From contig NZ_CH902584.1 of NCBI RefSeq assembly GCF_000152845.1, positions 1,171,655 to 1,235,654 of the forward strand: a DNA stretch of 64,000 nt, read 5' to 3'. The notes beneath the pieces were generated by a model. The model saw only the letters and a list, made by a program, of their open reading frames with translations, was not told the origin of the DNA and searched no databases. Shown here one piece after another: positions 19,269 to 28,074 of this stretch (positions are counted from its first letter, which is position 1; each line of letters begins with the position of its first letter). The position numbers and the translations under genes are program-made. The stretch is from Roseovarius sp. 217. Its GTDB lineage: Bacteria > Pseudomonadota > Alphaproteobacteria > Rhodobacterales > Rhodobacteraceae.

Positions 19269-19787
19269 TTAGTCGATCAACGCCTCGATCTTTTGCGTGA
19301 TCTGGCCAGAGGTTGGGCGAGTGGTCGACCCCCAAGTGCCGATAACGCGGCCATCGGGCGCAATCAGAACCTTGTTGAAGTTCCAGGACGGGGCAAATCC
19401 GGTCTCGGTGCGGAGGGACGCATAGAACGGATGCGCAGCATTGCCGCTCACGGACGTGATGGTGGTCATGGGAAGATCGAGGCCAAAGTTGACCTCGCAG
19501 AATTCCTTGACCTCTGCCTCGCTGGACAGCTCTTGGCGGAAGTCGTCCGAGGGCACGGCAAGCACGACGAGACCCCTGTCACGGTAGCGGTCATAGAGCG
19601 TCTGAAGCCCGTCATACTGTGGGGTAAAGCCGCAGCGTGACGCGGTGTTGACCACAAGCACGGGCTGGCCAGACCAATCCGACAGCCTGATCTCACCGCC
19701 GTCGATATTGCCAAAGGGCGCCGTGAGGTCGAGCGCTGCGGCGGGCAGCGCGACGAGGGACACAAGAATGAAACCGAGCAGGCGCAT
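19269..19787 (-). CDS. Periplasmic glutathione peroxidase (cysteine type)
   Basis: 172 residues with AGGAGG before the ATG. A signal peptide (MRLLGFILVSLVALPAAALD) marks it as exported, unlike the usual cytosolic BtuE/Gpx. NTASRCGFTPQYDGLQTLYD holds the peroxidatic cysteine in place of selenocysteine. The tetrad Gln survives in DDFRQEL, although the usual NQFGxQ is shortened by one residue, and Trp-Asn are in SWNFNKVLI. It would reduce hydrogen or lipid peroxides, probably with a thioredoxin-like donor since glutathione is scarce in the periplasm (inference). Confidence 0.92.
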   Translation of the reverse strand: MRLLGFILVSLVALPAAALDLTAPFGNIDGGEIRLSDWSGQPVLVVNTASRCGFTPQYDGLQTLYDRYRDRGLVVLAVPSDDFRQELSSEAEVKEFCEVNFGLDLPMTTITSVSGNAAHPFYASLRTETGFAPSWNFNKVLIAPDGRVIGTWGSTTRPTSGQITQKIEALID

Positions 19788-19909
19788 GATATCCTCCTGT
19801 CAACCTGTAGAGATACGCCGTGACAGACATTGCGGATCACGTCACGCTATTTGATTTTTGCCGCGCCACCCCATCTGTTAACATAGAATGATCACAGGAG
19901 GTGTCTACC

Positions 19910-20359
19910 GTGACCCAGTACAGCAAAACCCCGGAGAAACTCGCAGCGCTCAGCCGCGAAGAATTCCGGGTGACGCAGCAGAGCGGAACAGAACATCCCG
20001 GCACCGGCAAGTATCTGCACAACAAGGAGCCGGGGATCTATGTGGATATTGTCAGCGGCGAGCCGCTCTTTGCCAGTTCGGACAAGTACGAATCGGGGTG
20101 CGGCTGGCCGAGTTTCACCAAGCCGATTGAGCCTGCGCATGTGAAAGAGTCACATGATTTCACGATGGGCATGATTCGGACGGAGGTGCGCAGCGCGCAT
20201 GGCGATAGCCATCTTGGCCATGTTTTTCCGGATGGGCCGCGGGATCGGGGCGGGTTGCGCTATTGCATCAATTCAGCGAGCCTGCGATTCATACATCGTG
20301 ATGACATGGAAGCAGAGGGATACGAAGCGTATCTCGATCAGGTGGAGGATGTAGCATGA
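19910..20359 (+). CDS. msrB: Peptide-methionine (R)-S-oxide reductase MsrB
   Basis: 149 residues from the GTG at 19910, nine bases after AGGAG. The GTG at 19901 abuts that site and is unlikely. [43 protein letters not shown] and [15 protein letters not shown] mark the MsrB fold. The last holds the catalytic Cys, and the Cys in SGCGWPSF is a probable resolving residue. The zinc-binding CxxC of classical MsrB is replaced by DIVSG, so this is a zinc-free form. It lies in a translationally coupled pair with msrA for repair of oxidised methionine. Confidence 0.95.
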   Translation: MTQYSKTPEKLAALSREEFRVTQQSGTEHPGTGKYLHNKEPGIYVDIVSGEPLFASSDKYESGCGWPSFTKPIEPAHVKESHDFTMGMIRTEVRSAHGDSHLGHVFPDGPRDRGGLRYCINSASLRFIHRDDMEAEGYEAYLDQVEDVA

Positions 20360-20868
20360 GCGAACGTGCCGTATTGGCAGGGGGCTGTTTCTGGGGCATG
20401 CAGGATCTGATCCGCAAGATTCCGGGCGTGATATCGACCCGCGTGGGCTATACCGGCGGCAATGTTCCCAATGCCACCTATCGCAATCATGGGACGCATG
20501 CCGAAGGCATCGAGATCCACTTTGATCCGGCCAAGGTCACCTATCGTCGGCTGTTGGAGTTCTTCTTTCAGATCCACGATCCGACCACGGTGAACCGGCA
20601 GGGCAATGACGTGGGCATGAGCTATCGGTCGGCGATCTACTTTTGCAACGAAGCGCAAAAGGCCGAGGCGCTGCGCACGATTGCCGATGTCGAGGCGAGT
20701 GGGCTCTGGCCCGGCAAGGTGGTGACAGAGGTGGAGCCGGTCGGGGAGTTCTGGGAGGCGGAGCCGGAGCATCAGGATTATCTCAAGCGGTTCCCGCAGG
20801 GCTATACCTGCCACTTTCCGCGGGCCGATTGGGTGTTGCCACGCAAGGCGGCGGAAACCGACGCCTGA
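20356..20868 (+). CDS. msrA: Peptide-methionine (S)-S-oxide reductase MsrA
   Basis: 170 residues, overlapping msrB by ATGA. The catalytic motif [17 protein letters not shown] is at residues 9-25, with [20 protein letters not shown] and [12 protein letters not shown] downstream, all standard for MsrA. It reduces the S-epimer of methionine sulfoxide, complementing MsrB. There is no signal peptide, so it acts in the cytosol. Confidence 0.97.
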   Translation: MSERAVLAGGCFWGMQDLIRKIPGVISTRVGYTGGNVPNATYRNHGTHAEGIEIHFDPAKVTYRRLLEFFFQIHDPTTVNRQGNDVGMSYRSAIYFCNEAQKAEALRTIADVEASGLWPGKVVTEVEPVGEFWEAEPEHQDYLKRFPQGYTCHFPRADWVLPRKAAETDA

Positions 20869-20918
20869 GGCGGAACAGAGACTGAGTTTACAGATCATAG
20901 GGCGATGGACCCGAGAAC

Positions 20919-21839
20919 ATGCGCCCTCTGACTGGAATATCGCTCAAGCTCATTTCGGTGATGCTCTTCATCACCATGTCATCGCTGATCAAGGCCACGG
21001 CGGCGCATGTACCGCCGGGCGAGGCGGTGTTTTTTCGCTCGTTCTTTGCGATTCCGGTGATCCTGATCTGGCTGACGCTGCGTGGGGATCTGCGCACGGG
21101 TCTCAGGGCCACCTCGCCGATGAGCCATTTTTGGCGGGGATTCGTGGGCACTGCGGCGATGGGCCTTGGCTTTGCCGCCTTGGGTATGTTGCCGTTGCCA
21201 GAGGTGACGGCGCTCAGCTATGCCGCGCCGCTGTTGGTGGTGATCTTTGCGGCGATGTTTCTCAATGAACAGGTCGGCGTCTTTCGGATTGGCGCGGTGG
21301 CGCTTGGCCTTGGGGGTGTGTTGATCGTTCTGGCACCGCGCCTGACGGCGCTGAGTGGGCCGACGGTGGAGACCATGCAGGCGGTGGGCGCGATGCTGGC
21401 CGTGACAGGGGCGATCTGTGCCGCGCTCGCGCAAATCTATGTCCGCAAATTGGTGCAGACCGAGGAGACCAGCGCGATTGTGTTCTATTTCTCGGTCACG
21501 TCGACGGTGCTGTCGTTTCTGACGATCCCGTTCGGATGGGTCATGCCGACCGGACCGGAGCTTGGACTGCTTGTTCTGGCGGGCCTGCTTGGCGGATTGG
21601 GCCAGATATTTCTGACGTCTTCGTATCGCTTTGCTGATGCCAGTGTGGTGGCCCCGTTTGACTATGCGTCGATCCTCTTTGCCTTGGGGATTGGCTATTT
21701 CATCTTTGATGAGGTGCCGACGCGCGCGATGCTGACAGGGGCGTCGCTGGTCATTCTGGCGGGCATCATCATCATACTGCGTGAGCGGCAGTTGGGTATC
21801 CAGCGCAATCGCGCACGTTCGGCCCGGACGCCGGAGTAG
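20919..21839 (+). CDS. EamA/DMT-family transporter
   Basis: 306 residues with ten hydrophobic segments in two EamA repeats (about 5-140 and 155-290). GEAVFFRSFFAIPVI and ALSYAAPLLVVIFAAMFLNE are typical of drug/metabolite transporters of the RhtA/YdcZ-like superfamily. The substrate is not predictable. It lies 50 bases after msrA on the same strand and ends 2 bases before the convergent PuuB-like gene. Confidence 0.88.
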   Translation: MRPLTGISLKLISVMLFITMSSLIKATAAHVPPGEAVFFRSFFAIPVILIWLTLRGDLRTGLRATSPMSHFWRGFVGTAAMGLGFAALGMLPLPEVTALSYAAPLLVVIFAAMFLNEQVGVFRIGAVALGLGGVLIVLAPRLTALSGPTVETMQAVGAMLAVTGAICAALAQIYVRKLVQTEETSAIVFYFSVTSTVLSFLTIPFGWVMPTGPELGLLVLAGLLGGLGQIFLTSSYRFADASVVAPFDYASILFALGIGYFIFDEVPTRAMLTGASLVILAGIIIILRERQLGIQRNRARSARTPE

Positions 21840-21841
21840 GA

Positions 21842-23167
21842 TCAGCCTCCGGTCAGCGTGGCCAGAGCATAGGGCGGCCACAGCATCGCACGCCGGAATC
21901 GGCCCAGAGGCCAGCGGCGCGGCGGTTTGCGCATGATCTCAGGGTAGAGGGCACGTGGGGTGCGGTCCAGCGCCAGGTCGGCAAGGATCGCACCGGCATA
22001 GCTCGCCATTGCGACGCCATTGCCGTGATAGGAGAGGCCAGTGAAGGCGCCCGGCATATCCGGGATCGGCCCGGCATAGGGGGTCAGATCCGGGGCAAGG
22101 GACAAGAGGCCATTCCAGCTATGCGGTGTTTCGACATGCGCCCAAGCCGGAAACATCGCCTCAAAATGCCGCCGGATCGTGCGGTGCATCCGGGCATCAA
22201 AACCCGGAGAGCTAAAGAGACCGCCACGCATACCAAAGAGCATGCGATTGTCGGGCATCAAGCGGAAGTAATGCAGAAAAAAGCGGTCGTCATAGCACAT
22301 CTGCCGCGTGGTCCAGCCTTGGGCGGCCAGCTCATCGTCGGTCAGGGGGCGGGTGACGATGACGTTGGATTGGGTGGGAATATACCGCGCGCGCATCCAA
22401 CCCGGCAGATCATCTGACGAATAGCCGTTGGTGGCGACGATCAGGCGGCGGGCTGTAATGCGTGCGTTGGGTGTTGTGAGAGTGAAAAGTCCGGTCTGCT
22501 GGATCGCTGTAACGGGCGTGTTGGCATGGATACGCACGCCCGCCCGGCTTGCGGCCTGTGCCAGACCATTTGCGTATTTGAACGGGTTGAGGGCCACGCC
22601 AAGGGGCGTGGTGAGCGCCGCGTAGAACGGGCCTTTCATCCCCATCTGGGACAGTTCGGAGCCGGGGATGAAGGTGGGCGTGAGCCCGTAATCGGATTTG
22701 ATCCGTATCGCACGGTCGGCAAAGCTAGCGGCGGCCTTGGGCGTATGGGCGAGCACGGTTTCGCCATCGGAATGGATGTCGGGGGCGATGCCGTGGGAGT
22801 CGATCAGGGCGCGGGTGAAATTCACCGACTCGACCTCGGTGCGGCACCATTCGCGCCGGGCGGATTCGCCGTGCATCTTGCGCAGCATCGCGTCGGAGGC
22901 GGCGGAGCCACCGAGGCAGCAAAAGCCACCATTGCGGCCCGATGCGCCCCAACCGGGTATCTGGGCCTCGAACACCCGGACATCCTGCCCCGCCTCTGCA
23001 AGATGCAGCGCAGTGGACAGGCCGGTAAAGCCAGCGCCGATTACGGCGACATCACAGGTGATGTCCCCCTCTGCTGCGGGGTAATCGGGCGGCGTCGCCG
23101 TGGTCGGCCAATAACAGCGCTCGCGCGGGCCTTCCCCATAGGCATGGGCGGGAAAAACACGGGTCAT
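21842..23167 (-). CDS. FAD-dependent amine oxidoreductase (gamma-glutamylputrescine oxidase PuuB-like)
   Basis: 441 residues. ITCDVAVIGAGFTGLSTALH at about residue 35 is the FAD Rossmann motif of the DAO superfamily, and the WGASGRNGGFCCLGG block is typical of PuuB/OrdL oxidases. The N-terminal CYWPTTATPPDYP is also found in PuuB-like proteins. It is the last gene of the polyamine ABC transporter operon, overlapping the permease stop by ATGA. This supports oxidation of putrescine or a gamma-glutamylated polyamine, but no PuuA ligase gene is in the window. Confidence 0.85.
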   Translation of the reverse strand: MTRVFPAHAYGEGPRERCYWPTTATPPDYPAAEGDITCDVAVIGAGFTGLSTALHLAEAGQDVRVFEAQIPGWGASGRNGGFCCLGGSAASDAMLRKMHGESARREWCRTEVESVNFTRALIDSHGIAPDIHSDGETVLAHTPKAAASFADRAIRIKSDYGLTPTFIPGSELSQMGMKGPFYAALTTPLGVALNPFKYANGLAQAASRAGVRIHANTPVTAIQQTGLFTLTTPNARITARRLIVATNGYSSDDLPGWMRARYIPTQSNVIVTRPLTDDELAAQGWTTRQMCYDDRFFLHYFRLMPDNRMLFGMRGGLFSSPGFDARMHRTIRRHFEAMFPAWAHVETPHSWNGLLSLAPDLTPYAGPIPDMPGAFTGLSYHGNGVAMASYAGAILADLALDRTPRALYPEIMRKPPRRWPLGRFRRAMLWPPYALATLTGG

Positions 23168-23979
23168 GCGTGCACGGCGGCGCGTTCGTCAGCCTGTTGG
23201 CGCAGCGAGGCGCGTTTCGTGATCAGCGAGGCGGAGATGACCCCAACCGCAACGATCCCGATCATGATGGTCGAGAGCGCGTTGATTTCCGGCGAGACGC
23301 CAAGACGCACCGCCGACCAGATCTTGATCGGCAAGGTGGTGGCCGAGGGACCGGCGGTGAAGCTGGCTATCACGAGGTCATCGAGCGACAGGGTGAAGGC
23401 CAGAAGCCAGCCGGAAATGACCGCGGGCGCGATGATGGGAAGGGTCACGAGGCGGAAGGCATCGAAGGCCGAACAGCCCAGATCGAGTGCCGCCTCTTCG
23501 AGCGAGCGATCAAAGGTGGCCAGGCGCGACGACACAACGACCGAGACGAAACACATCGAGAACGTGGTATGCGCCAGAATGATGGTGAAGATCCCGCGAT
23601 CCAGCCCAATGCCGATGAAGAGCAGAAGGAGCGACAGGCCGGTGATCACCTCGGGCATGACCAGCGGCGCGTAGATCATGCCAGAAAACAGCGTGCGACC
23701 ATAGAACCGCCCGGCGCGCACCAGCACGAGGGCCGCCATGGTGCCCAAGATCGTGGCGATGGTCGAGGAGGCCACCGCCACCTTGACCGTCACCCAAGCG
23801 GCATCGAGGAAGGACTGGTTGCTGAGCAATTCGCCATACCATTTGGTCGAGAACCCGGCCCAGACCGTCACCAGCTTGGATTCGTTGAAACTATAGGTGA
23901 TCAGGATGATCATCGGCAGGTAGAGAAAGGCGAATCCAAGCGTGAGCGAGGTGGCGTTGAACCATGTGAGCCGTCTCAT
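23164..23979 (-). CDS. potI: Polyamine ABC transporter permease, PotI/PotC type
   Basis: 271 residues from the ATG at 23979, which overlaps the preceding permease stop (ATGA). A longer upstream frame exists but runs through the other permease gene. Six transmembrane segments are visible, with the binding-protein-dependent transport EAA loop EEAALDLGCSAFDAFRLVTL. With the partner permease it forms the membrane channel for putrescine or spermidine import. Confidence 0.93.
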   Translation of the reverse strand: MRRLTWFNATSLTLGFAFLYLPMIILITYSFNESKLVTVWAGFSTKWYGELLSNQSFLDAAWVTVKVAVASSTIATILGTMAALVLVRAGRFYGRTLFSGMIYAPLVMPEVITGLSLLLLFIGIGLDRGIFTIILAHTTFSMCFVSVVVSSRLATFDRSLEEAALDLGCSAFDAFRLVTLPIIAPAVISGWLLAFTLSLDDLVIASFTAGPSATTLPIKIWSAVRLGVSPEINALSTIMIGIVAVGVISASLITKRASLRQQADERAAVHA

Positions 23980-24866
23980 TCTTCGGCCTCCCGCTGTTTT
24001 TGCTCGTTGCGTTGAAAGAGCACGATGGGGACGATCAGGATCAGCAACAGGACGACGGCCACGGCGCTGGCCACGGGCCAATCCCGGTTGTTGAAGAATT
24101 CTTCCCAGAGCACCTTGCCGATCATCAGGGTTTGCGATCCGCCCAAGAGCGAGGGAATGACGAACTCGCCGATAACCGGGATAAAGACCAGAAAGCATCC
24201 GGCTATGATGCCGGTTTTCGATAGGGGGACCGTGATCAACCAGAATGCCTTGATCCGCGAACAGCCCAGATCCTCGGCCGCTTCGAGCAGAGAGCCATCC
24301 ATCCGCTCGAGCGCGGAATAGATCGGCAGGATCATGAACGGGAGGTAGGTGTAGACGATGCCGATATAGACCGCCGTGGGCGTGTTGAGGATGATCAGCG
24401 GCTCGGAAATCAGACCGAGTTTCAAGAGCAGCTGATTGAGATAGCCTTCGGTCGAGAGGATGCCCATCCAAGAGTAGACCCGGATGAGAAAGCTGGTCCA
24501 GAACGGCAGGATCACCAGCATCATCAGGGTCGGGCGCCAGTGATCCGGCGCATTGGCCATGCCATAGGCGATGGGATAGCCCACCAACAGGGTCAGGATG
24601 GTGGCAAGAAAGGCGATCTGGAGTGAGGAGACATACGCCTTCCAGTAGAGATCATCGGTCGTCAGAAAGGCGAAATTCTCTAGGTCCAACGCGCTGAAAA
24701 ACGCCTTGATCCCCTGCCAGCCCTCGGTGAAATCCAAGGTTGGCGTATAGGGTGGAATGGCTGTGGCGATATCGCTGAGGCTGATCTTGAAAACGATCAG
24801 GAACGGCACCATGAAGAGGGCTAGAAGCCAGATATAGGGCAGGAAAATCAGGGTAAAGCGGCGCAT
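23976..24866 (-). CDS. potH: Polyamine ABC transporter permease, PotH/PotB type
   Basis: 296 residues from the ATG at 24866 (a GTG directly precedes it), 4 bases after the ATPase gene stop. Six transmembrane segments are visible, with the EAA loop LLEAAEDLGCSRIKAFWLIT. PYIWLLALFMVPFLIVFKIS is the usual PotH N-terminus. Co-transcribed with potG, potI and potF. Confidence 0.93.
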   Translation of the reverse strand: MRRFTLIFLPYIWLLALFMVPFLIVFKISLSDIATAIPPYTPTLDFTEGWQGIKAFFSALDLENFAFLTTDDLYWKAYVSSLQIAFLATILTLLVGYPIAYGMANAPDHWRPTLMMLVILPFWTSFLIRVYSWMGILSTEGYLNQLLLKLGLISEPLIILNTPTAVYIGIVYTYLPFMILPIYSALERMDGSLLEAAEDLGCSRIKAFWLITVPLSKTGIIAGCFLVFIPVIGEFVIPSLLGGSQTLMIGKVLWEEFFNNRDWPVASAVAVVLLLILIVPIVLFQRNEQKQREAEE

Positions 24867-24870
24867 CACG

Positions 24871-25995
24871 TCACCCTTTCAACAAAACGGCGGCGGTATC
24901 GGTCCACGATAGCCAGACGATGTCTTCCCAAGTGAAGCCGCGCCGGGACAGGCGGCGGGTATTGGCGGTCTGCGCCTTGATCATCTGACCATTGGGCAAG
25001 GCAACGTGATAGGTCGAGAGGTTGCCAAGATAGGCGATGTCGATAATCTTGCCCTGCACGGCGTTGCGACGGTCTGTCGGTTGCTCGGCGCTGATCACCA
25101 CCTTTTCCGGGCGCAGCGCAATGTGACAGGTCTCGCCATTGTCGAAATTGGTCTCGCTCTCGGCATAGAGCGGCGGCATGCCTTCGGCATAGGCGATTTC
25201 ATATCCCTCGCCGGATTTACGGGCGGTGCCGGGGATGATCGTGACCTCGCCGATGAAATCGGCGACATAGACGGAATTGGGCATCTCGTAGATGCGCGCG
25301 GGCGTGTCGGCCTGAATGATGCTCCCGTTGTCCATCACCGCGACACGACTGGCCACGGTCATCGCCTCTTCCTGATCGTGGGTCACGATCACGAATGTGG
25401 TGCCGGTTTTCTCTTGAATATCCATCAGTTCAAACTGGGTCGCCTGCCGCAATTTGGCGTCGAGCGCGCCAAGCGGTTCGTCGAGCAGCAAGAGTTTGGG
25501 GGCCTTGGCCAAGCTGCGGGCAAGAGCAACGCGCTGACGCTGACCCCCGGAAATCTGGTGCGGCTTGCGTTTGGCGAATTGTTGCAGGCGCGTGAGCTTG
25601 AGCATTTCGTCGACGCGGGCGGCAATCTCGTCCTTGGGTTTGCTATCGCGTTTGAGACCAAAGGCGATGTTCTCCCAGACTGAGAGATGCGGGAAAAGCG
25701 CATAGGACTGGAACATCATGTTCACAGCGCGCTTGTTGGGGGGGATCGGTGCAAGATCCTGACCGGCAAGGAGAATCTTGCCCTCCGTCGGCTTTTCAAA
25801 GCCTGCCAGCATACGCATCATCGTGGTCTTGCCGCAGCCTGAGGGGCCCAGCAGCGCGAAGAACTCGCGCTCGTAGATGTCGAATGTCTGATTGTCGATC
25901 GCGGTAAATTCACCAAACCGCTTGGTCACGCCTTTGAACTGAATGAGTGGCTTTGCCTCTGGATCATTCCAAGGCTCGAAAACAACTTGCGCCAT
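24871..25995 (-). CDS. potG: Polyamine ABC transporter ATP-binding protein, PotG/PotA type
   Basis: 374 residues from the ATG at 25995, preceded by GGGGGCAGG. An in-frame start at 26040 is less likely. Walker A GPSGCGKTT, signature ISGGQRQRVALARSL and Walker B LLLLDEPLGALD are all present, followed by a TOBE domain in the C-terminal third (HIALRPEKVVIS). It energises the PotHI permease at the inner face of the membrane. Confidence 0.95.
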   Translation of the reverse strand: MAQVVFEPWNDPEAKPLIQFKGVTKRFGEFTAIDNQTFDIYEREFFALLGPSGCGKTTMMRMLAGFEKPTEGKILLAGQDLAPIPPNKRAVNMMFQSYALFPHLSVWENIAFGLKRDSKPKDEIAARVDEMLKLTRLQQFAKRKPHQISGGQRQRVALARSLAKAPKLLLLDEPLGALDAKLRQATQFELMDIQEKTGTTFVIVTHDQEEAMTVASRVAVMDNGSIIQADTPARIYEMPNSVYVADFIGEVTIIPGTARKSGEGYEIAYAEGMPPLYAESETNFDNGETCHIALRPEKVVISAEQPTDRRNAVQGKIIDIAYLGNLSTYHVALPNGQMIKAQTANTRRLSRRGFTWEDIVWLSWTDTAAVLLKG

Positions 25996-26063
25996 ACCTG
26001 CCCCCGACTGTTTGAGATCGCCCGCGCATGGATTGGCCATGCGCGGGTAACTGTCTGTCCGGG

Positions 26064-27152
26064 TCAGGTGCCGGATTTGATCTTGGTCCAGAGACGGGTC
26101 ACGACGCGCTGAACCTTGGCGTCATAGGGTGTGGTGGTGAAGAGATTGTTCAGAGCCTCTTCCGACGGATAAATCGCCGGATCGCCGATCACGTCCTCAA
26201 TGAGAAACTCCTGGCTCGCCTTGTTGCCGTTGGCGTAATAGACATAGTTCGACGCGGCGGCCATGTTTTGCGCGTCCATGATATAGTTCAGGAACACATG
26301 CGCGCCGTCTGGATTGGGGGCATCGACGGGGATCGCCATCTGGTCGAACCACATCTGCGCGCCTTCCTTGGGGGCGTTATAGACAATCTCGACGCCATTG
26401 TCGGCCTCTGCGGCGCGGTCACGGGCCTGAAGAATGTCGCCGGACCAGCCCACAGCCACGCAGATATCACCATTGGCGAGCGCGTTTATATATTCCGAGC
26501 TGTTGAATTTCTGGATATATGGGCGCACCGCCATCAACACCGGCTCGATCTTGGCGATCACGTCGGGGTCATGGCTGTTGGGGTCTTCGCCGATGTATTT
26601 CAGCGCCATCGGGATCATTTCGGCGGGGGCGTCGAGGAAATGCACACCACACTCGCCCAGCTTGGCCATGTTGTCCGGGTTCAGAACCAGTTCGAGACTG
26701 TCGAGCGGCGCATCCTCACCCAGCAGTTCCTTGACCTTGCCGACATTGGCACCGATGCCGGTGGTGCCCCACATGTAGTTGATCGAATAGGCGTTGTCGG
26801 GGTCATACTGCGCCGTGCGGCTGCTGACGACGTCCCACATATTCTCGTGATTTGGCAGTTTGGACAGGTCCAGCTTCTGGAAGGCGCCAGCTTCGATTTG
26901 CCGCTGGAGGAAGGTGCCCGACGGGACAACCACATCATAGCCGGAGCCGCCCGCGAGCATCTTGGTTTCCAGAACCTCGTTGCTGTCAAAGACGTCATAG
27001 ATCAGCTTGAGCCCGGTGTCCGCCTCGAACTTGGTCAGCAGTTCCTCGTCGATGTAATCGGACCAGTTGTAGACCCTTACCTCTTGCGCCTGCGCGGCAA
27101 AAGCGCCGAGCGCGATGGTGGCTGTCGTTGTCAGTATCAGATTTCGCATCAT
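26064..27152 (-). CDS. potF: Periplasmic polyamine-binding protein, PotF/PotD type
   Basis: 362 residues from tandem ATGs at 27152/27149, preceded by CGGGAGA. A signal peptide (LILTTTATIALGAFAAQAQE) and the spermidine/putrescine-binding start VRVYNWSDYIDEELLTKFEA are diagnostic of the PotD/PotF family. Others are FDSNEVLETKMLAGGSGYDV and NALANGDICVAVGWSGDI. It is the first gene of the leftward operon. Its promoter faces the GntR regulator and contains a TTTGATCAAA palindrome. Confidence 0.95.
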   Translation of the reverse strand: MMRNLILTTTATIALGAFAAQAQEVRVYNWSDYIDEELLTKFEADTGLKLIYDVFDSNEVLETKMLAGGSGYDVVVPSGTFLQRQIEAGAFQKLDLSKLPNHENMWDVVSSRTAQYDPDNAYSINYMWGTTGIGANVGKVKELLGEDAPLDSLELVLNPDNMAKLGECGVHFLDAPAEMIPMALKYIGEDPNSHDPDVIAKIEPVLMAVRPYIQKFNSSEYINALANGDICVAVGWSGDILQARDRAAEADNGVEIVYNAPKEGAQMWFDQMAIPVDAPNPDGAHVFLNYIMDAQNMAAASNYVYYANGNKASQEFLIEDVIGDPAIYPSEEALNNLFTTTPYDAKVQRVVTRLWTKIKSGT

Positions 27153-27191
27153 GTTCTCCCGTTGATCGGCATGTGTCTGCCTTAAAGCGGA

Positions 27192-27201
27192 TTTGATCAA
27201 A
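27192..27201. promoter_or_regulatory. Candidate GntR/FCD operator before potF
   Basis: Perfect palindrome TTTGATCAAA in the divergent gntR-potF gap, 40 bases upstream of the potF start. A near copy overlaps the promoter of the aminotransferase gene at 28009-28018. The shared motif on both sides of the regulator gene suggests it is that regulator's site. Confidence 0.6.
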
Positions 27202-27293
27202 AAATACCGCTCATGGCAATATGGTAATGTTTTCATGCAGAAGCTAAACTCGCAAGGCCAGACGTAGACCTGCCTGATCGGAATGCTTTGCAG

Positions 27294-27989
27294 ATGAACA
27301 CCGCCGCACAGAAATTCAGCACCGACGGGGGCGATATGCCCCGCCTGCCCGCGCATGAGTTGATTTATCGACAGCTTCGCGATTTGGTTCTGTTCGGGGA
27401 TCTTGCGCCCGGTCAGGCCGTGACAATTCAAGGGCTGTCGGAGCGTCTGGAGGCGGGCATGACCCCGGTGCGCGAGGCAATCCGCCGCCTGATCGCAGAA
27501 GGCGCGTTAGAGTTTCAGGGCAATCGCCGGGTCTGTGTGCCCCTGTTGACCGCCGATAATATCAGCGAATTGATCTATGCAAGACAATGGCTTGACCCCT
27601 ATTTGACGCTGCGCGCCACGGAGCGGGCGAGTCTTGCGGATCTGGATCAACTGGCAGCGTTGGATGATGAATTGGATCGCGCAATCCTGCGGGGAGACCT
27701 GCGGGCCTATCTTGAACTGAACTACCGATTTCACAAGCGGCTCTATGAGATTGCACAGGCGCCGATCCTTGCGGATGTCGCGGATGGGCTGTGGCTTCGG
27801 TTCGGGCCATCGCTCCGGGTGGTCTGTGGACGCATGGGCACGCAGAACCTGCCGGACAAGCACAAGGACATGCTGGCCGCGATGCATGCCCATGATGCAG
27901 AGGCCGCAGCGCGCGCCATTCGCGAGGATGTGATTCAGGGAATGGAGCAAGTGCGCCATTCTCTTGAGCGATCTGGTGCCGCTTACTGA
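27294..27989 (+). CDS. GntR-family regulator, FadR/FCD subfamily
   Basis: 231 residues from the ATG at 27294 (a TTG lies 6 bases earlier). The N-terminal winged helix (LIYRQLRDLVLFGDLAPGQA, GMTPVREAIRRLIAEGAL) precedes an all-helical FCD ligand domain (RFHKRLYEIA, DMLAAMHAHDAEAAARAI) with its conserved His residues. It sits between the divergent polyamine transporter operon and the aminotransferase gene, so it probably regulates both through the TTTGATCAwA motif. The ligand is perhaps a polyamine or its catabolite. Confidence 0.92.
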   Translation: MNTAAQKFSTDGGDMPRLPAHELIYRQLRDLVLFGDLAPGQAVTIQGLSERLEAGMTPVREAIRRLIAEGALEFQGNRRVCVPLLTADNISELIYARQWLDPYLTLRATERASLADLDQLAALDDELDRAILRGDLRAYLELNYRFHKRLYEIAQAPILADVADGLWLRFGPSLRVVCGRMGTQNLPDKHKDMLAAMHAHDAEAAARAIREDVIQGMEQVRHSLERSGAAY

Positions 27990-27994
27990 TTCGA

Positions 27995-28022
27995 TTGACA
28001 CCAGATAATTTGATCATATTTT
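27995..28022 (+). promoter_or_regulatory. Promoter of the aminotransferase gene with overlapping operator
   Basis: TTGACA at 27995-28000, a 16-base spacer, then TATTTT at 28017-28022. The sequence TTTGATCATA at 28009-28018 overlaps the -10 region, which fits repression by the GntR/FCD protein encoded just upstream. Promoter strength and start point are inferred. Confidence 0.6.
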
Positions 28023-28074
28023 GGGTGCACCGGCTGCGCTTGCGCAGCTTAACCGACTCTGGAAAGGGAATGCC

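Noticed and set aside
19018..19272. Small plus-strand frame between pnp and the glutathione peroxidase gene
   Set aside because: No ribosome site, it reads through a terminator hairpin, and there is no recognisable sequence. Overlapping frames are equally open.
23979..24471. N-terminal extension of the PotI frame
   Set aside because: It runs out of frame through the PotH gene. The ATGA-coupled start at 23979 gives the normal permease N-terminus.
26028..27185. Plus-strand frame opposite potF
   Set aside because: Antisense shadow of a well-supported binding-protein gene.
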